Source: Candidatus Pantoea floridensis
GTDB taxonomy: Bacteria; Pseudomonadota; Gammaproteobacteria; Enterobacterales; Enterobacteriaceae
DNA length: 64,000 bases
Reading direction: 5' to 3'
Assembly (NCBI RefSeq): GCF_900215435.1
Contig: NZ_OCMY01000001.1
Span: 2,294,001-2,358,000, forward strand
Positions 12,381 to 33,478 of this stretch are shown here, one piece after another (positions within the stretch are counted from its first letter, which is position 1; each line of letters opens with the position of its first letter). Made by a program: the position numbers and the translations under genes. Below the pieces are notes generated by a model. The model had not been told where the DNA came from and did no database searches. It saw only the letters and a list, made by a program, of their open reading frames with translations.

Positions 12381-12423
12381 CGTCTTCAAAGCGAGAATGA
12401 TGTGGTTAAAAACACAACACGGG

Positions 12424-12451
12424 TTGCTTCCTAAGCTGATTTACGTATAAT
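12424..12451 (+). promoter_or_regulatory. S10 operon promoter
   Basis: TTGCTT is separated by 16 bases from a perfect TATAAT, followed by the GC-rich discriminator GCGCGGGCC typical of growth-rate regulated promoters. It is the only good promoter upstream of rpsJ. Confidence 0.88.
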
Positions 12452-12457
12452 GCGCGG

Positions 12458-12948
<491 letters not shown>

Positions 12949-12968
12949 TCAGGTCATCGAGCGATTGA

Positions 12969-15361
<2,393 letters not shown>

Positions 15362-15374
15362 TTTTAGAGGATAA

Positions 15375-15656
<282 letters not shown>

Positions 15657-15660
15657 GTAG

Positions 15661-17583
<1,923 letters not shown>

Positions 17584-17610
17584 TAGAATCCGCTTCCTCT
17601 AAAAAATAAA

Positions 17611-17642
17611 ATGAACGGCTCGTCTGAGCCGTTCATTTTTTC
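17611..17642 (+). terminator. Terminator between the S10 and spc operons
   Basis: An 11-bp perfect stem ATGAACGGCTC/GAGCCGTTCAT with a 4-base loop runs into TTTTT. Confidence 0.93.
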
Positions 17643-17671
17643 TACCCATGTGCGAGAACCGGTGTTATAAT
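17643..17671 (+). promoter_or_regulatory. spc operon promoter
   Basis: A perfect TATAAT is preceded, 17 bases upstream, by the weak -35 TACCCA. The stretch GGTGTTATAATGCCGCGCCC is close to the E. coli spc promoter, one of the strongest ribosomal-protein promoters, and carries a GC-rich discriminator. Confidence 0.8.
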
Positions 17672-17740
17672 GCCGCGCCCTCAATTATGGGGCTTTTTAA
17701 CGACCTGAGGTTTGGGTCCCGAAGTAGTAGTTGACATTAG

Positions 17741-19003
<1,263 letters not shown>

Positions 19004-19008
19004 GGTAG

Positions 19009-19323
<315 letters not shown>

Positions 19324-19337
19324 TTGTCACCATTTGA

Positions 19338-19748
<411 letters not shown>

Positions 19749-19760
19749 TCGGAGGATAAA

Positions 19761-20294
19761 ATGTCTCGTGTTGCAAAAGCACCTGTCGTTGTTCCTGCGG
19801 GCGTAGAGGTAAAACTCAGCGGTCAGGAAGTTTCGATCAAAGGCAAAAACGGCGAGCTGACTCGTACTATCAACAGTGCTGTAGAAGTTAAGCATGCAGA
19901 CAACGCCCTGACTTTCGCTCCACGCGAAGGTTATGCGGATGGTTGGGCACAAGCAGGTACTGCTCGTGCGCTGCTGAACGGCATGGTTATCGGTGTTACC
20001 GAAGGCTTCACCAAGAAGCTGCAACTGGTTGGTGTTGGTTATCGTGCAGCTGTTAAAGGCAACTCTGTGAGCTTGGCCCTGGGCTTCTCTCACCCTGTTG
20101 ACCATGCACTGCCGGCCGGCATCACTGCTGAATGTCCAACTCAGACTGAGATCGTGCTGAAAGGCGCTGATAAACAGCTGATTGGTCAGGTTGCAGCTGA
20201 TCTGCGCGCCTACCGTCGTCCTGAGCCTTACAAAGGCAAGGGTGTTCGTTACGCCGACGAAGTCGTGCGTACCAAAGAGGCTAAGAAGAAGTAA
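19761..20294 (+). CDS. rplF: Ribosomal protein L6
   Basis: This 177-residue protein has two similar domains and lies near the GTPase-associated centre beside the sarcin-ricin loop. The C-terminal [19 protein letters not shown] matches the family. GGAGGATAAA provides the ribosome site. Confidence 0.99.
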   Translation: MSRVAKAPVVVPAGVEVKLSGQEVSIKGKNGELTRTINSAVEVKHADNALTFAPREGYADGWAQAGTARALLNGMVIGVTEGFTKKLQLVGVGYRAAVKGNSVSLALGFSHPVDHALPAGITAECPTQTEIVLKGADKQLIGQVAADLRAYRRPEPYKGKGVRYADEVVRTKEAKKK

Positions 20295-20657
<363 letters not shown>

Positions 20658-20662
20658 GGTAG

Positions 20663-21172
<510 letters not shown>

Positions 21173-21177
21173 TCACG

Positions 21178-21357
21178 ATGGCTAAGACAATTAAAATTAC
21201 ACAAACCCGCAGTTCAATCGGCCGCCTGCCTAAGCACAAAGCGACTCTGGTTGGCTTGGGTCTGCGTCGCATTGGCCACACCGTAGAGCGTGAAGACACG
21301 CCTGCAGTACGCGGTATGGTTAACGCGATTTCCTACATGCTGAAAGTGGAGGAGTAA
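21178..21357 (+). CDS. rpmD: Ribosomal protein L30
   Basis: This short gene encodes 59 residues, [20 protein letters not shown] through [13 protein letters not shown], the full E. coli length. It starts five bases after the rpsE stop and ends three bases before rplO, within the spc operon. It is a small 50S protein of ferredoxin-like fold. Confidence 0.98.
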   Translation: MAKTIKITQTRSSIGRLPKHKATLVGLGLRRIGHTVEREDTPAVRGMVNAISYMLKVEE

Positions 21358-21795
<438 letters not shown>

Positions 21796-21802
21796 GTAGC
21801 AG

Positions 21803-23283
<1,481 letters not shown>

Positions 23284-23301
23284 TATTGTCACATATTTTT
23301 C

Positions 23302-23330
23302 TTGCAAAGTCGGGTTGAGCTGGCTAGATT
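23302..23330 (+). promoter_or_regulatory. Candidate alpha operon promoter
   Basis: TTGCAA is separated by 17 bases from TAGATT in the rpmJ-rpsM gap. The surrounding sequence is nearly the same as in E. coli. The -10 overlaps a small hairpin, GGCTAGATTAGCC. Confidence 0.6.
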
Positions 23331-23435
23331 AGCCAGCCAATCTTTTGTATGTCGATGCGTTACCATTTGAGTATCCTGAAAACGGGCTTTTCAGCATGGG
23401 ACGCATTTGTTTAATTATAGGAGTGCATAGTGGCC
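23331..23435 (+). promoter_or_regulatory. rpsM leader: Alpha operon leader, S4-binding pseudoknot
   Basis: The leader contains CCTGAAAACGGGCTTTTCAG followed by CATGGGACGCATTTG, as in the E. coli alpha mRNA. There this RNA folds into a nested pseudoknot around the rpsM start, and bound S4 traps the ribosome. The complementary blocks TGAAAA/TTTTCA, and GATGCGT near the start of the leader with ACGCAT near its end, are visible. The fold was not computed. Confidence 0.75.
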
Positions 23436-23786
23436 CGTATAGCAGGCATTAACATTCCTGATCAAAAACATACCGTGATCGCATTAACTTCGATCTTCGG
23501 TATCGGTAAGACCCGTTCTAAAGCCATCTGCGCTTCAACGGGTATCGCTGAAAATGTTAAGATCAGAGAGCTGTCTGAAGAACAAATTGAACAGCTGCGT
23601 GAAGCAGTTGGTAAATTCGTTGTTGAAGGTGATCTGCGCCGTGAAATCACCCTGAGCATCAAGCGTCTGATGGACCTTGGCTGCTATCGTGGTTTACGCC
23701 ATCGTCGTGGTCTGCCAGTACGCGGTCAGCGTACTAAGACCAATGCACGTACCCGTAAGGGTCCGCGTAAACCGATCAAGAAATAA
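23430..23786 (+). CDS. rpsM: Ribosomal protein S13
   Basis: This 118-residue 30S head protein makes intersubunit bridges with L5 and touches the P-site tRNA through its basic tail ([14 protein letters not shown]). It begins with GTG, as in E. coli, where the weak start is part of S4-mediated control of the alpha operon. Confidence 0.98.
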   Translation: MARIAGINIPDQKHTVIALTSIFGIGKTRSKAICASTGIAENVKIRELSEEQIEQLREAVGKFVVEGDLRREITLSIKRLMDLGCYRGLRHRRGLPVRGQRTKTNARTRKGPRKPIKK

Positions 23787-23799
23787 TCGGGGTGAGTAA

Positions 23800-24192
<393 letters not shown>

Positions 24193-24205
24193 CGCCCGTT
24201 TTTAG

Positions 24206-24844
<639 letters not shown>

Positions 24845-24869
24845 AGCTTAGTACCAAAGAGAGGACACA

Positions 24870-25859
24870 ATGCAGGGTTCTGTGACAGAGTTTCTAAAAC
24901 CGCGCCTGGTAGATATCGAGCAAGTGAGTTCGACGCACGCCAAGGTGACCCTTGAGCCGTTAGAGCGTGGCTTTGGCCATACTCTTGGTAACGCACTGCG
25001 CCGTATTCTGCTTTCTTCCATGCCGGGTTGCGCGGTGACCGAGGTTGAGATTGATGGTGTGCTTCATGAGTACTCCACCAAAGAGGGCGTACAGGAAGAT
25101 ATCCTGGAAATCCTGCTTAACCTGAAAGGGTTGGCGGTAAGAGTTCAGGGCAAAGATGAAGTTATCCTTACTCTGAATAAATCTGGCATTGGCCCTGTGA
25201 CTGCAGCCGACATCACCCACGACGGTGATGTTGAAATCGTCAAGCCGCAGCATGTGATCTGCCATCTGACCGATGAAAACGCATCTATTAGCATGCGTAT
25301 CAAAGTTCAGCGTGGTCGTGGTTATGTGCCGGCTTCTGCCCGAATTCATTCGGAAGAAGATGAGCGCCCAATCGGCCGTCTGTTGGTTGACGCTTGCTAC
25401 AGCCCTGTAGACCGTATTGCCTACAATGTTGAAGCAGCGCGTGTAGAACAGCGTACCGACCTGGACAAGCTGGTCATCGAAATGGAAACCAATGGCACAA
25501 TCGATCCTGAAGAGGCGATTCGTCGTGCGGCGACCATCCTGGCAGAACAACTGGAAGCTTTCGTTGACTTACGTGATGTACGTCAGCCGGAAGTGAAAGA
25601 AGAGAAACCAGAATTCGATCCGATCCTGCTGCGCCCTGTTGACGATCTGGAATTGACTGTCCGCTCTGCTAACTGCCTTAAGGCAGAAGCTATCCACTAC
25701 ATCGGTGATCTGGTACAGCGTACCGAGGTTGAGCTGCTTAAAACGCCTAACCTGGGTAAAAAATCTCTTACCGAGATTAAAGATGTGCTTGCTTCACGTG
25801 GTTTGTCTCTGGGCATGCGCCTAGAAAACTGGCCACCGGCAAGCATTGCTGATGAATAA
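24870..25859 (+). CDS. rpoA: RNA polymerase alpha subunit
   Basis: This 329-residue subunit has an N-terminal assembly domain (about 1-235) that dimerises and recruits beta and beta'. A flexible linker leads to a C-terminal domain (about 250-329) that contacts UP elements and activators through [20 protein letters not shown] and [19 protein letters not shown]. It is encoded between rpsD and rplQ in the alpha operon, as in E. coli. Confidence 0.99.
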
Positions 25860-25875
25860 CCGGATCACAGGTTAA

Positions 25876-26286
<411 letters not shown>

Positions 26287-26304
26287 TTTGCAGTAACGTA
26301 AAAG

Positions 26305-26327
26305 ACCCGCTTCGGCGGGTTTTTTAT
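26305..26327 (+). terminator. Intrinsic terminator of the alpha operon
   Basis: ACCCGC-TTCG-GCGGGT is a stable UUCG tetraloop hairpin followed by TTTTTATT. Confidence 0.94.
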
Positions 26328-26399
26328 TGTCCGTAATTCCTTTCCATTTCCTCCTCTTTCGCTATGCTGCTGGCAGATATCACCGTCTGGGGTTCACTT

Positions 26400-26771
26400 A
26401 TGTGGCTAATCGATCAACTTGTTGAGCAGCACATCCGCGAGGCTCAGGAAAAAGGTGAGCTGAGCAATCTGCCCGGTGAGGGTGCACCTTTACATTTAGA
26501 GGATGATAGCGGAGTGCCGGTAGAACTACGCACTGCTTATCGCCTGTTGAAAAACTCCGGCTATTTGCCCCCGGAACTGGAGATGCGTCGCGAAGCATTA
26601 GCACTTCATGACTTATTACGAGAATTAAATCCAGATAATGAAAAAGCGCGGGAATTATCGAAACATTTAACGCTGCTTAAAATAAAGCTTCACCAGGCTG
26701 GAATCAGTACCGACTTCCTGCACGGTGAATATAGCGACGTTATTCATCAACGTTTGCAGCAGGAGGAATAG
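26400..26771 (+). CDS. yhdN: YhdN, DUF1992 protein
   Basis: This 123-residue protein of the DUF1992 (DnaJ-homologue C-terminal-like) family carries MWLIDQLVEQHIREAQEKGE, the LPGEGAPLHLEDDS loop and VPVELRTAYRLLKNSGYLPP. No reaction is established. The start MWL matches E. coli, and an in-frame ATG 36 bases earlier was rejected. The stop is one base before the zntR start, so both genes form one unit. Confidence 0.93.
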   Translation: MWLIDQLVEQHIREAQEKGELSNLPGEGAPLHLEDDSGVPVELRTAYRLLKNSGYLPPELEMRREALALHDLLRELNPDNEKARELSKHLTLLKIKLHQAGISTDFLHGEYSDVIHQRLQQEE

Positions 26772-26772
26772 C

Positions 26773-27210
26773 ATGTATCGGATCGGCCAGCTGGCAAAAA
26801 TGGCGGATGTTACGCCCGATACCATCCGCTTTTATGAAAAACAGCAGATGATGAATCACGAGGTACGTACCGAAGGTGGCTTTCGTCTTTACAACGAGGA
26901 CGATTTACAACGCCTGCGTTTTATTCGCTATGGTCGTCAACTCGGATTTAGTCTGGATTCAATCCGCGGTCTTTTGTCGATCCGTATCGATCCGGAACAT
27001 CATACCTGCCAGGAATCAAAAGCCATTGTTGCGAAGCGTTTGGACGAAGTGAATGGCATGATCGCAGAATTGCAGACGATCCAACGATCGTTGCACCGTT
27101 TAGCCGAAACTTGCTGCGGTGATTTGCATAGCAGCGCCTGCTGTTCAATTCTGGAGGCCCTGGAAAAGGGTGAAGAGCCTCATCCTGAAATTTGTTGCAG
27201 CAAGGATTGA
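26773..27210 (+). CDS. zntR: ZntR, zinc-responsive MerR-family activator
   Basis: This 145-residue regulator of the zinc/cadmium/lead exporter gene zntA has a MerR helix-turn-helix at residues 3-40, a coiled dimer helix, and a metal loop. All zinc ligands known from E. coli are kept: Cys79, Cys114, Cys115, His119 and Cys124. The C-terminus carries an extra CC pair (EICCSKD). The short ATG after GGAGGAATAGC was chosen. zntA is not in the window. Confidence 0.96.
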   Translation: MYRIGQLAKMADVTPDTIRFYEKQQMMNHEVRTEGGFRLYNEDDLQRLRFIRYGRQLGFSLDSIRGLLSIRIDPEHHTCQESKAIVAKRLDEVNGMIAELQTIQRSLHRLAETCCGDLHSSACCSILEALEKGEEPHPEICCSKD

Positions 27211-27260
27211 GTTTTGTAATGAAAGGAATATAGTTGCGCCGTTACTAATCGGAGGACAAG

Positions 27261-27458
27261 ATGAGCCGCTATCAGCATCAAAAAGGTAAAATCAAGGATA
27301 ATGCACTTGAAGCACTGCTACATGATCCGCTGTTTCGTCAGCGTATTGAAAAGAATGAGAAAGGAAAGGGCAGCTATCAACGAAAAGACAAACACGCAAA
27401 AGGGCGTAACTGGGAGGCCAGTGATAAGCAGAAAAGTTTATCACTGGCCTTCTGCTAA
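27261..27458 (+). CDS. arfA: ArfA, alternative ribosome-rescue factor
   Basis: This 65-residue protein recruits RF2 to ribosomes stalled on non-stop mRNA when tmRNA fails. The N-terminal [22 protein letters not shown] and the [12 protein letters not shown] basic segment match E. coli (72 residues). A 13-bp hairpin lies across codons 52-63, before the stop, as in E. coli. There the message is cut or terminated at the hairpin, so that arfA is itself non-stop and is made only when trans-translation is saturated. Confidence 0.95.
   Translation: MSRYQHQKGKIKDNALEALLHDPLFRQRIEKNEKGKGSYQRKDKHAKGRNWEASDKQKSLSLAFC
27415..27450 (+). promoter_or_regulatory. In-gene hairpin of arfA (RNase III/termination control)
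   Basis: The perfect 13-bp stem AGGCCAGTGATAA/TTATCACTGGCCT has a 10-base loop and ends six bases before the arfA stop codon. There is only a weak T run afterwards, so cleavage by RNase III is more likely than simple termination. The role is taken from E. coli arfA. Confidence 0.8.
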
Positions 27459-27464
27459 CAATCA

Positions 27465-27493
27465 AAAAAGCCGCCTAATTCAGGCGGCTTTTT
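27465..27493. terminator. Bidirectional terminator between arfA and mscL
   Basis: The 12-bp stem AAAAAGCCGCCT/AGGCGGCTTTTT has A and T runs on its two sides, so it works for both convergent genes. Confidence 0.95.
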
Positions 27494-27494
27494 A

Positions 27495-27908
27495 TCATAA
27501 TTTTTCTTGATTATTTTGCTTTAACAGATCGCGAATTTCAGTAAGCAGTAACTCTTCATTCGTTGGCTTTGGTGCAGCCTTTTCAACTTCTTTTTTCTGA
27601 TACAGCTTATTCATTACTTTAATTGCCAGGAAGATGGCAAAGGCAACAATCACAAAATCAAAAACGGTCTGAATAAAATTACCGTACTCCATAACCACTG
27701 CCGGGATATCACCTTCTGCAGGTTTTAATACCCATTTAAACTGTTTGAAATCGACGCCGCCAATCAGCAAGCCAAGGGGTGGCATAATGATGTTAGCGAC
27801 TAATGAGGATACAATCTTGCCGAAAGCGGCACCAATGATCACACCGACAGCCAGATCTACTACGTTCCCGCGCATTGCAAAATCACGAAACTCTTTGAAT
27901 AAACTCAT
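27495..27908 (-). CDS. mscL: MscL, large-conductance mechanosensitive channel
   Basis: This 137-residue inner-membrane subunit forms a homopentameric channel that opens at near-lytic tension to release solutes after osmotic downshock. The N-terminal amphipathic helix ([15 protein letters not shown]), TM1 ([20 protein letters not shown]), TM2 (about residues 75-98) and a charged cytoplasmic helix are visible. It lies downstream of trkA on the same strand with a 111-base gap. Confidence 0.98.
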   Translation of the reverse strand: MSLFKEFRDFAMRGNVVDLAVGVIIGAAFGKIVSSLVANIIMPPLGLLIGGVDFKQFKWVLKPAEGDIPAVVMEYGNFIQTVFDFVIVAFAIFLAIKVMNKLYQKKEVEKAAPKPTNEELLLTEIRDLLKQNNQEKL

Positions 27909-28019
27909 TGTTATCTCCTTGCCTTGGCCAATTGCTAAAGTCTAACAAACCTTCGCGCAATTGCCATTATAACAACGGATTAAGCGTAATTTTTGGCTGC
28001 GGGCCAGAACCCGCAGTAT

Positions 28020-29396
28020 TTAGAGGAAGAAAGGACTCGGCTGGAAAAGACGCTCAACATCCGGGACAAATTTCTTATCTGTCAGGAACATAATTACATG
28101 GTCGCCTTGTTCTACACGTACATTATCATTTGCAATGATGACTTCATCACCGCGGACAACGGCACCAATTATCGTTCCGGGTGGTAGTTTAATATCTTCT
28201 ATTAACCGTCCAACCACGCGCGAAGTGGTTTCATCGCCGTGTGCGATGGCTTCGATAGCTTCAGCAATGCCGCGACGTAGTGATGAGACGCCGACAATAT
28301 CGGCTTTACGAACATGGCTCAATAAAGCGGAGATAGTGGCTTGTTGTGGAGAGATCGCAATGTCGATCACGCTTCCTTGCACCAGATCTACATAGGCGCG
28401 GCGCTGGATCAGCACCATTACTTTTTTAGCCCCCATTTTCTTAGCCAGCATTGCTGACATAATGTTGGCTTCATCATCATTGGTAACGGCAATGAAGAGA
28501 TCGACCTGATCAACATGCTCTTCGGCCAGCAGTTCCTGATCCGAAGCATCGCCATAAAAAACAATGGTATCGTGTAGACGTTCAGCCAGTTCTGCCGCGC
28601 GTTGTTGATTGCGCTCAATTAACTTCACGCTATATTGTTTTTCCAGACGCTGCGCCAGGCCAAAGCCGATATTGCCGCCACCAACCAGCATGATGCGTTT
28701 ATAAGGTTTTTCCAGGCGCTGCATCTCGCTCATTACCGCGCGAATATGCTGACTCGCTGCAATAAAGAACACCTCATCGCCGGCCTCTACGATAGTGGAA
28801 CCTTGCGGGCGAATCGGACGATCTTGGCGGAAAATGGCGGCGACACGAGTATCAATATGCGGCATATGCTCACGCATGATAGATAAAGGGTTTCCTACCA
28901 GCGGGCCACCGTAATAAGCTTTTACTACCGCAAGGCTCACTTTGCCTTCGGCAAAATTGACTACCTGAAGCGCGCCTGGATACTGGATAAGACGATAGAT
29001 GTTATCAATAACCAACTGTTCCGGAGAAATCAGATGATCAATAGGTACTGCTTCAGGCACAAACAATTTCTCAGCATCGCGTAAATATTCTGCCGCACGG
29101 ATCCGCGCGATGCGGTTTGGTGTATTAAAAAGTGAATAGGCAATCTGGCAAGCCACCATATTGGTTTCGTCGGAGTTGGTTACCGCCACCAACATGTCGG
29201 CATCTTCGGCACCCGCTTCGCGCAGGATTCGTGGGTGCGAACCATGGCCATGTACAACGCGCAGGTCAAATTTGTCTTGCAGCAGTCGCAGTCGGGCCGC
29301 ATCGCTATCAACTACCGTAATATCGTTGTTTTCCCCCACCAGATTTTCTGCGAGGGTTCCGCCGACCTGACCGGCGCCGAGGATAATGATTTTCAT
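28020..29396 (-). CDS. trkA: TrkA, NAD-binding regulator of K+ uptake
   Basis: This 458-residue peripheral subunit controls the TrkH/TrkG potassium transporters. Two RCK modules each carry a Rossmann loop, [13 protein letters not shown] near residue 7 and [13 protein letters not shown] near residue 238, and each is followed by a RCK-C domain. It lies 31 bases after rsmB, the usual last member of the def-fmt-rsmB-trkA cluster. Confidence 0.98.
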   Translation of the reverse strand: MKIIILGAGQVGGTLAENLVGENNDITVVDSDAARLRLLQDKFDLRVVHGHGSHPRILREAGAEDADMLVAVTNSDETNMVACQIAYSLFNTPNRIARIRAAEYLRDAEKLFVPEAVPIDHLISPEQLVIDNIYRLIQYPGALQVVNFAEGKVSLAVVKAYYGGPLVGNPLSIMREHMPHIDTRVAAIFRQDRPIRPQGSTIVEAGDEVFFIAASQHIRAVMSEMQRLEKPYKRIMLVGGGNIGFGLAQRLEKQYSVKLIERNQQRAAELAERLHDTIVFYGDASDQELLAEEHVDQVDLFIAVTNDDEANIMSAMLAKKMGAKKVMVLIQRRAYVDLVQGSVIDIAISPQQATISALLSHVRKADIVGVSSLRRGIAEAIEAIAHGDETTSRVVGRLIEDIKLPPGTIIGAVVRGDEVIIANDNVRVEQGDHVIMFLTDKKFVPDVERLFQPSPFFL

Positions 29397-29427
29397 GGCT
29401 TAGATGCTCTTGTCAGAGTGTGCCGCA

Positions 29428-30720
29428 CTATTTTTTCATCAGCTTAGCGTAGAAGAAGCCGTCACCGCCATCGACGGTTGGGAATACCTGCCAGCCATTG
29501 ATTTGTCCTTGTGGGATTGCCACTGCTACGGCATCACCGTGTGCCGCTAAAAAAGCACTGATTTGCTGATGGTTTTCTTCAGGCAGGATTGAACAAGTGG
29601 CGTAAATCATTGTGCCGCCGGACTTCAGGCGTGGCCAAACGGCCTCGAGAATTTCACGCTGCAAATTCGCCAGCTCAGAAATATCTCGATCGCGTCGCAA
29701 CCACTTGATGTCTGGATGGCGGCGAATAACGCCAGTGGCTGAGCAAGGTGCATCCAGCAAGATGCGATCAAACTGCCTGTCGCCACACCACTCTGCCGGT
29801 GTACGCCCGTCCCCCTGGCGCACCTCGGCCTGCATACCCAAGCGTTGCAGATTTTCATGCACGCGGAGCAAACGTTGCTGATCAATATCGACGGCTAATA
29901 CTTTTGCCTGCGGGGCAATTTCAAGAATATGTGTGGTTTTGCCCCCTGGCGCGGCGCAGAGATCGAGAATGGATTCACCATCCTTAGGCTCCAGCAGCAG
30001 CGCGCAACGTTGTGCTGAGAGATCCTGCACCGTCACCCAGCCTTGTTCGAAACCTGGCAGATGGCTAACTGGAGCGGGAAACTCAAGACGCAAGGCATCG
30101 GATGCGTCGCCCGCGAAAGCCACTTTCTCTTCTGCCTGCAGTAACGCCAGCCAGGCATCGCGATCGTGATGCTGGCGATTGACGCGTAGCCACATCGGCG
30201 GCCTCTGATTGTTTGCTTCAACAATGTGCTGCCACTGTTCTGGCCATGCCGCCTGCAGACGTTTCAATAACCAGCCGGGATGCCAGTAACGTTGTGTACC
30301 TTGAGCGACTTCGGCTAGCAGTGTTTCCTGCTGGCGCTGGAACTGGCGTAGTACGCCATTGAGTAGACCTTTCAAATTTGCGCGCTTAAGAGCTTCAGCA
30401 CCCGCAACGGTTTCTGCCAGAGCTGCATGCGCAGGTACGCGGGTGTAGACTAACTGATAAAGCCCCACCATCATCAAATAATGCAACACACGCTGTTTAC
30501 CGGTTAAGGTGCGCTCCATCAATTTACCAATTAAGGCTTCCAGCTGTGGCAATGTGCGCATCACGCCGAAGCACAGCTCTTGCAGCAGTGCGCCATCTTT
30601 ATCGGATAACGTTTTTTGCGCACCAGGCAAAACAGCGCTAAGCGATTCGCCTTTATCCACAACGCGTTCGATGAGTTGCGCGGCCAGGCTACGCAGGTTG
30701 ATTGTCTTTTTCATTTTCAT
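29428..30720 (-). CDS. rsmB: RsmB, 16S rRNA m5C967 methyltransferase
   Basis: This SAM-dependent RNA methyltransferase has about 430 residues. An N-terminal NusB-like RNA-binding domain (1-140) precedes a Rossmann domain with [15 protein letters not shown]. The two family cysteines lie in [15 protein letters not shown] and [11 protein letters not shown]. Two ATGs occur six bases apart (MKMKK or MKK). The second matches E. coli better, but neither has a clear Shine-Dalgarno sequence, and a terminator-like hairpin lies just upstream. Confidence 0.97.
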   Translation of the reverse strand: MKMKKTINLRSLAAQLIERVVDKGESLSAVLPGAQKTLSDKDGALLQELCFGVMRTLPQLEALIGKLMERTLTGKQRVLHYLMMVGLYQLVYTRVPAHAALAETVAGAEALKRANLKGLLNGVLRQFQRQQETLLAEVAQGTQRYWHPGWLLKRLQAAWPEQWQHIVEANNQRPPMWLRVNRQHHDRDAWLALLQAEEKVAFAGDASDALRLEFPAPVSHLPGFEQGWVTVQDLSAQRCALLLEPKDGESILDLCAAPGGKTTHILEIAPQAKVLAVDIDQQRLLRVHENLQRLGMQAEVRQGDGRTPAEWCGDRQFDRILLDAPCSATGVIRRHPDIKWLRRDRDISELANLQREILEAVWPRLKSGGTMIYATCSILPEENHQQISAFLAAHGDAVAVAIPQGQINGWQVFPTVDGGDGFFYAKLMKK

Positions 30721-30728
30721 TTATCAAA

Positions 30729-30752
30729 CAAAAAGCCCGGTTTAACCGGGCT
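30729..30752 (-). terminator. Terminator-like hairpin between fmt and rsmB
   Basis: Read on the minus strand, the 9-bp stem AAGCCCGGT/ACCGGGCTT (loop TAA) is followed by TTTTTGTTTG, directly before the rsmB start. It would end or reduce transcripts from def-fmt. Confidence 0.75.
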
Positions 30753-30759
30753 TGGAGGA

Positions 30760-31704
30760 TCAGGCCAAAACAGTTCCAGGAGTGAACCATTCACGGCGCG
30801 AATTTAGCAGGTCCTGTGCGGACATGGCTTTTTTACCGGCAGGTTGGAGTGACAGTAGATTGAGCACGCCATCGGCTGTCGCAATCTGAATACCCTGTTT
30901 ATCGGCATGCAGTATCTCACCCGGTTGTTTATTTTGATGCGGCAAAACGCTCGCCTGCCACACCTTTACCGGCTGTTCATCCACCATGAAGTAGCTCATT
31001 GGCCATGGATTGAAGGCACGGATACAACGTTCCAACTGCACAGCAGAAAGCGACCAATCGAGGCGCGCCTCCTCTTTGCTCAGCTTTTCCGCGTAAGAGA
31101 CTAGCGCTTCATCTTGCACTTCAGGCTGAGCCTGACCACTTGCCAGCAAATCCAGCGTTAACAGCATGCCCTGTGGACCGAGCTGTGCCAGCTTTTCATA
31201 GAGTGAAGCGCTCGTGTCTTCCGCGGTAATTGGACAAGAAAGCTTATGCAGCATGTCACCGGTATCGAGGCCAACATCCATTTGCATGATGGTCACACCG
31301 GTTTCATTGTCCCCAGCCCAAAGAGAACGTTGAATTGGGGCGGCACCGCGCCAGCGCGGCAAAAGCGAACCGTGCACATTAATACAACCCAGGCGCGGCA
31401 TTGTCAGCACTGCTTTCGGCAGGATCAAACCATATGCGACAACCACCATAATGTCGGCCTGCAGATCGGCAACCAGCTGCTGATTCTCTTCAGGCTTCAA
31501 GGATTTCGGTTGATACACTGGCACATCATGTGCCTGTGCCAGCACTTTTACTGGACTCGGTGTGAGTTTATTTCCGCGTCCGGCAGGACGATCGGGCTGG
31601 GTAAAGACACCAATAACCTGATGCTCAGAAGCAAGCAGCGCGTCAAGATGACGCGCTGCGAAGTCAGGTGTACCGGCAAAGATAATTTTGAGCGGTGCAG
31701 ACAC
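30760..31704 (-). CDS. fmt: Fmt, methionyl-tRNA formyltransferase
   Basis: This 314-residue enzyme transfers the formyl group of 10-formyl-THF to initiator Met-tRNA. The N-terminal Rossmann-like domain shows [16 protein letters not shown], the catalytic [18 protein letters not shown] and [13 protein letters not shown]. The C-terminal OB domain binds tRNA. It lies 21 bases after def, so deformylase and formyltransferase are co-transcribed. Confidence 0.98.
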   Translation of the reverse strand: MSAPLKIIFAGTPDFAARHLDALLASEHQVIGVFTQPDRPAGRGNKLTPSPVKVLAQAHDVPVYQPKSLKPEENQQLVADLQADIMVVVAYGLILPKAVLTMPRLGCINVHGSLLPRWRGAAPIQRSLWAGDNETGVTIMQMDVGLDTGDMLHKLSCPITAEDTSASLYEKLAQLGPQGMLLTLDLLASGQAQPEVQDEALVSYAEKLSKEEARLDWSLSAVQLERCIRAFNPWPMSYFMVDEQPVKVWQASVLPHQNKQPGEILHADKQGIQIATADGVLNLLSLQPAGKKAMSAQDLLNSRREWFTPGTVLA

Positions 31705-31725
31705 AGTTTAACCTTCTATTCGCGC

Positions 31726-32238
31726 TTAATCTTCGCGTGCGTTAAGGCGGGCCAACTTTTCCAGTTTCTGTTTAATACGCTGACGTTTAAGTGGCGACAG
31801 ATAATCAATGAAGAGTTTGCCATCAAGATGATCGATTTCATGCTGGATACAAATCGCCAGCAGGCCATCGGTTTCAAGCTCAAAGCTTTTACCATCGCGA
31901 TCCTGCGCACGCACTTTGACCCATTCAGCCCGCGGTACAAACGCGCGTTGCTCAGGGATAGAAAGGCAGCCTTCTTCAATCCCGGTTTCACCGCTTTTCT
32001 CTAGCAATTCCGGGTTGATGAGAACCAAACGCTCGTCACGATTTTCAGAAACATCAATCACAATGATGCGCTGATGAATATCAACCTGAGTCGCCGCTAA
32101 GCCAATACCTTCTTCGGCGTACATGGTTTCGAACATGTCGTCGACAATACGCTGAACGTCTGCGTTTACGGTAGCCACCGGCGCAGCGATTTTGCGAAGG
32201 CGATCATCAGGGAAATGTAATACCTGCAAAACTGACAT
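31726..32238 (-). CDS. def: Def, peptide deformylase
   Basis: This 170-residue metalloenzyme removes the formyl group from nascent N-termini. All three motifs are present: [15 protein letters not shown] (metal Cys) and QHEIDHLDG (two metal His and the catalytic Glu). It is the first gene of the def-fmt group and diverges from dprA. Confidence 0.98.
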   Translation of the reverse strand: MSVLQVLHFPDDRLRKIAAPVATVNADVQRIVDDMFETMYAEEGIGLAATQVDIHQRIIVIDVSENRDERLVLINPELLEKSGETGIEEGCLSIPEQRAFVPRAEWVKVRAQDRDGKSFELETDGLLAICIQHEIDHLDGKLFIDYLSPLKRQRIKQKLEKLARLNARED

Positions 32239-32283
32239 AAATATCCAGATCTGTATGCGTTAAAGAAAAGATTACTGCCTCAT

Positions 32284-32289
32284 ATTGTA
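32284..32289 (-). promoter_or_regulatory. Candidate -10 of the def promoter
   Basis: A good TACAAT on the minus strand lies about 46 bases before the def start. No convincing -35 hexamer is visible at 16-18 bases. Confidence 0.4.
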
Positions 32290-32353
32290 GACTTTTTGAT
32301 GCCCGATTGACAGCATTGCACCGCATGATAGCGCGGCTGACAGGGAGTTTGGC

Positions 32354-33478
32354 ATGGAGAAAATTGAATGGATGCTCAGGTTGGCAAATGTTAAAGGATT
32401 AAGCAGTCAGCTTGTCAGACATTTAGCCTTGGCGCTGCAGGATAGTGCCCCTGTTGATGATGGCCTCTTGTCAGATCATGGATTGAGCGAAATACAGCGG
32501 CAACAGTTTAGGGAGCTATGTCCGCGCCAATTAGAAAGAACGTATTTATGGCTAGAGCATGAAGAGCATCATTTAGTTGCCTGCATAGATGAAGATTATC
32601 CTTCGGCGTTAACGGAAATCAGCCGACGTCCATCATTGCTGTATGTCGCCGGAAGTGTGAATGCTCTGCAAACACCGCAACTGGGCGTGGTAGGGAGCCG
32701 TCATTGCACCCATTATGGCAAACAATGGGGAAGCTGGTTTACTCAGCAATTGGCGCTAAGTGGATTAACTATTACCAGTGGTTTAGCTCGCGGCATTGAT
32801 GGCGTGGCGCATCGAGCTGCGTTAGAGGCACAGGGTAAAACCGTGGCGGTGTTGGGGAGTGGTCTGCAACATATCTACCCTAAAAGCCATCAATCGCTGG
32901 CGCGAGAAATCATTAGCAGTGGCGGCGCACTGATTTCTGAATTCCCACTTGATATGGCCCCGCATGCGGTCAACTTTCCTCGACGTAATCGTATCATCAG
33001 TGGTTTGAGCTTGGGGGTGTTGGTGATAGAGGCCTCGCTGAAAAGCGGTTCGTTAGTTACAGCACGCTATGCTTTGGAACAAAATCGTAACGTTTATGCG
33101 TTACCCGGTTCGCTTGGCAATCCAGGTAGCGAAGGAACACACTGGCTTATCCAGCAAGGGGCGCTTCTGGTGGCGCACCCCAACAATATTCTTGAGGACT
33201 TACATTCAACGCTGCAATGGTTGCCCGATAGCACTTCAGAAACAATATATTCACAAGACAGTGACGATGTTCCATTGCCATTTGCAACTGTGTTGGCTAA
33301 CGTAGGTGATGAGGTTACACCTGTTGACGTCGTCGCTGAACGTGCCGGCCAACCTGTGCCAGTTACCGCAGCCCATTTGCTGGAGCTGGAGTTAGCAGGA
33401 TGGATCGCAGCTGTACCCGGCGGCTATGTCCGATTGAGGAGGGCATGCCATGTTCGACGTACTTATGTACTTGTTTGA
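32354..33478 (+). CDS. dprA: DprA/Smf, DNA processing protein
   Basis: This 374-residue protein binds single-stranded DNA and loads RecA during natural transformation in competent species. In enterobacteria its role is not settled. The Rossmann-like domain has [31 protein letters not shown] and [20 protein letters not shown]. The C-terminal winged helix has [15 protein letters not shown]. It overlaps smg by 29 bases. Confidence 0.97.
   Translation: MEKIEWMLRLANVKGLSSQLVRHLALALQDSAPVDDGLLSDHGLSEIQRQQFRELCPRQLERTYLWLEHEEHHLVACIDEDYPSALTEISRRPSLLYVAGSVNALQTPQLGVVGSRHCTHYGKQWGSWFTQQLALSGLTITSGLARGIDGVAHRAALEAQGKTVAVLGSGLQHIYPKSHQSLAREIISSGGALISEFPLDMAPHAVNFPRRNRIISGLSLGVLVIEASLKSGSLVTARYALEQNRNVYALPGSLGNPGSEGTHWLIQQGALLVAHPNNILEDLHSTLQWLPDSTSETIYSQDSDDVPLPFATVLANVGDEVTPVDVVAERAGQPVPVTAAHLLELELAGWIAAVPGGYVRLRRACHVRRTYVLV

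Noticed and set aside
31246..32004. A 252-codon plus-strand frame across fmt and def
   Set aside because: It is antisense to two well-identified genes and crosses their junction. It has no domain features.
32307..32312. Perfect TTGACA upstream of dprA
   Set aside because: No acceptable -10 hexamer occurs 15-19 bases downstream, so a promoter call is not supported.
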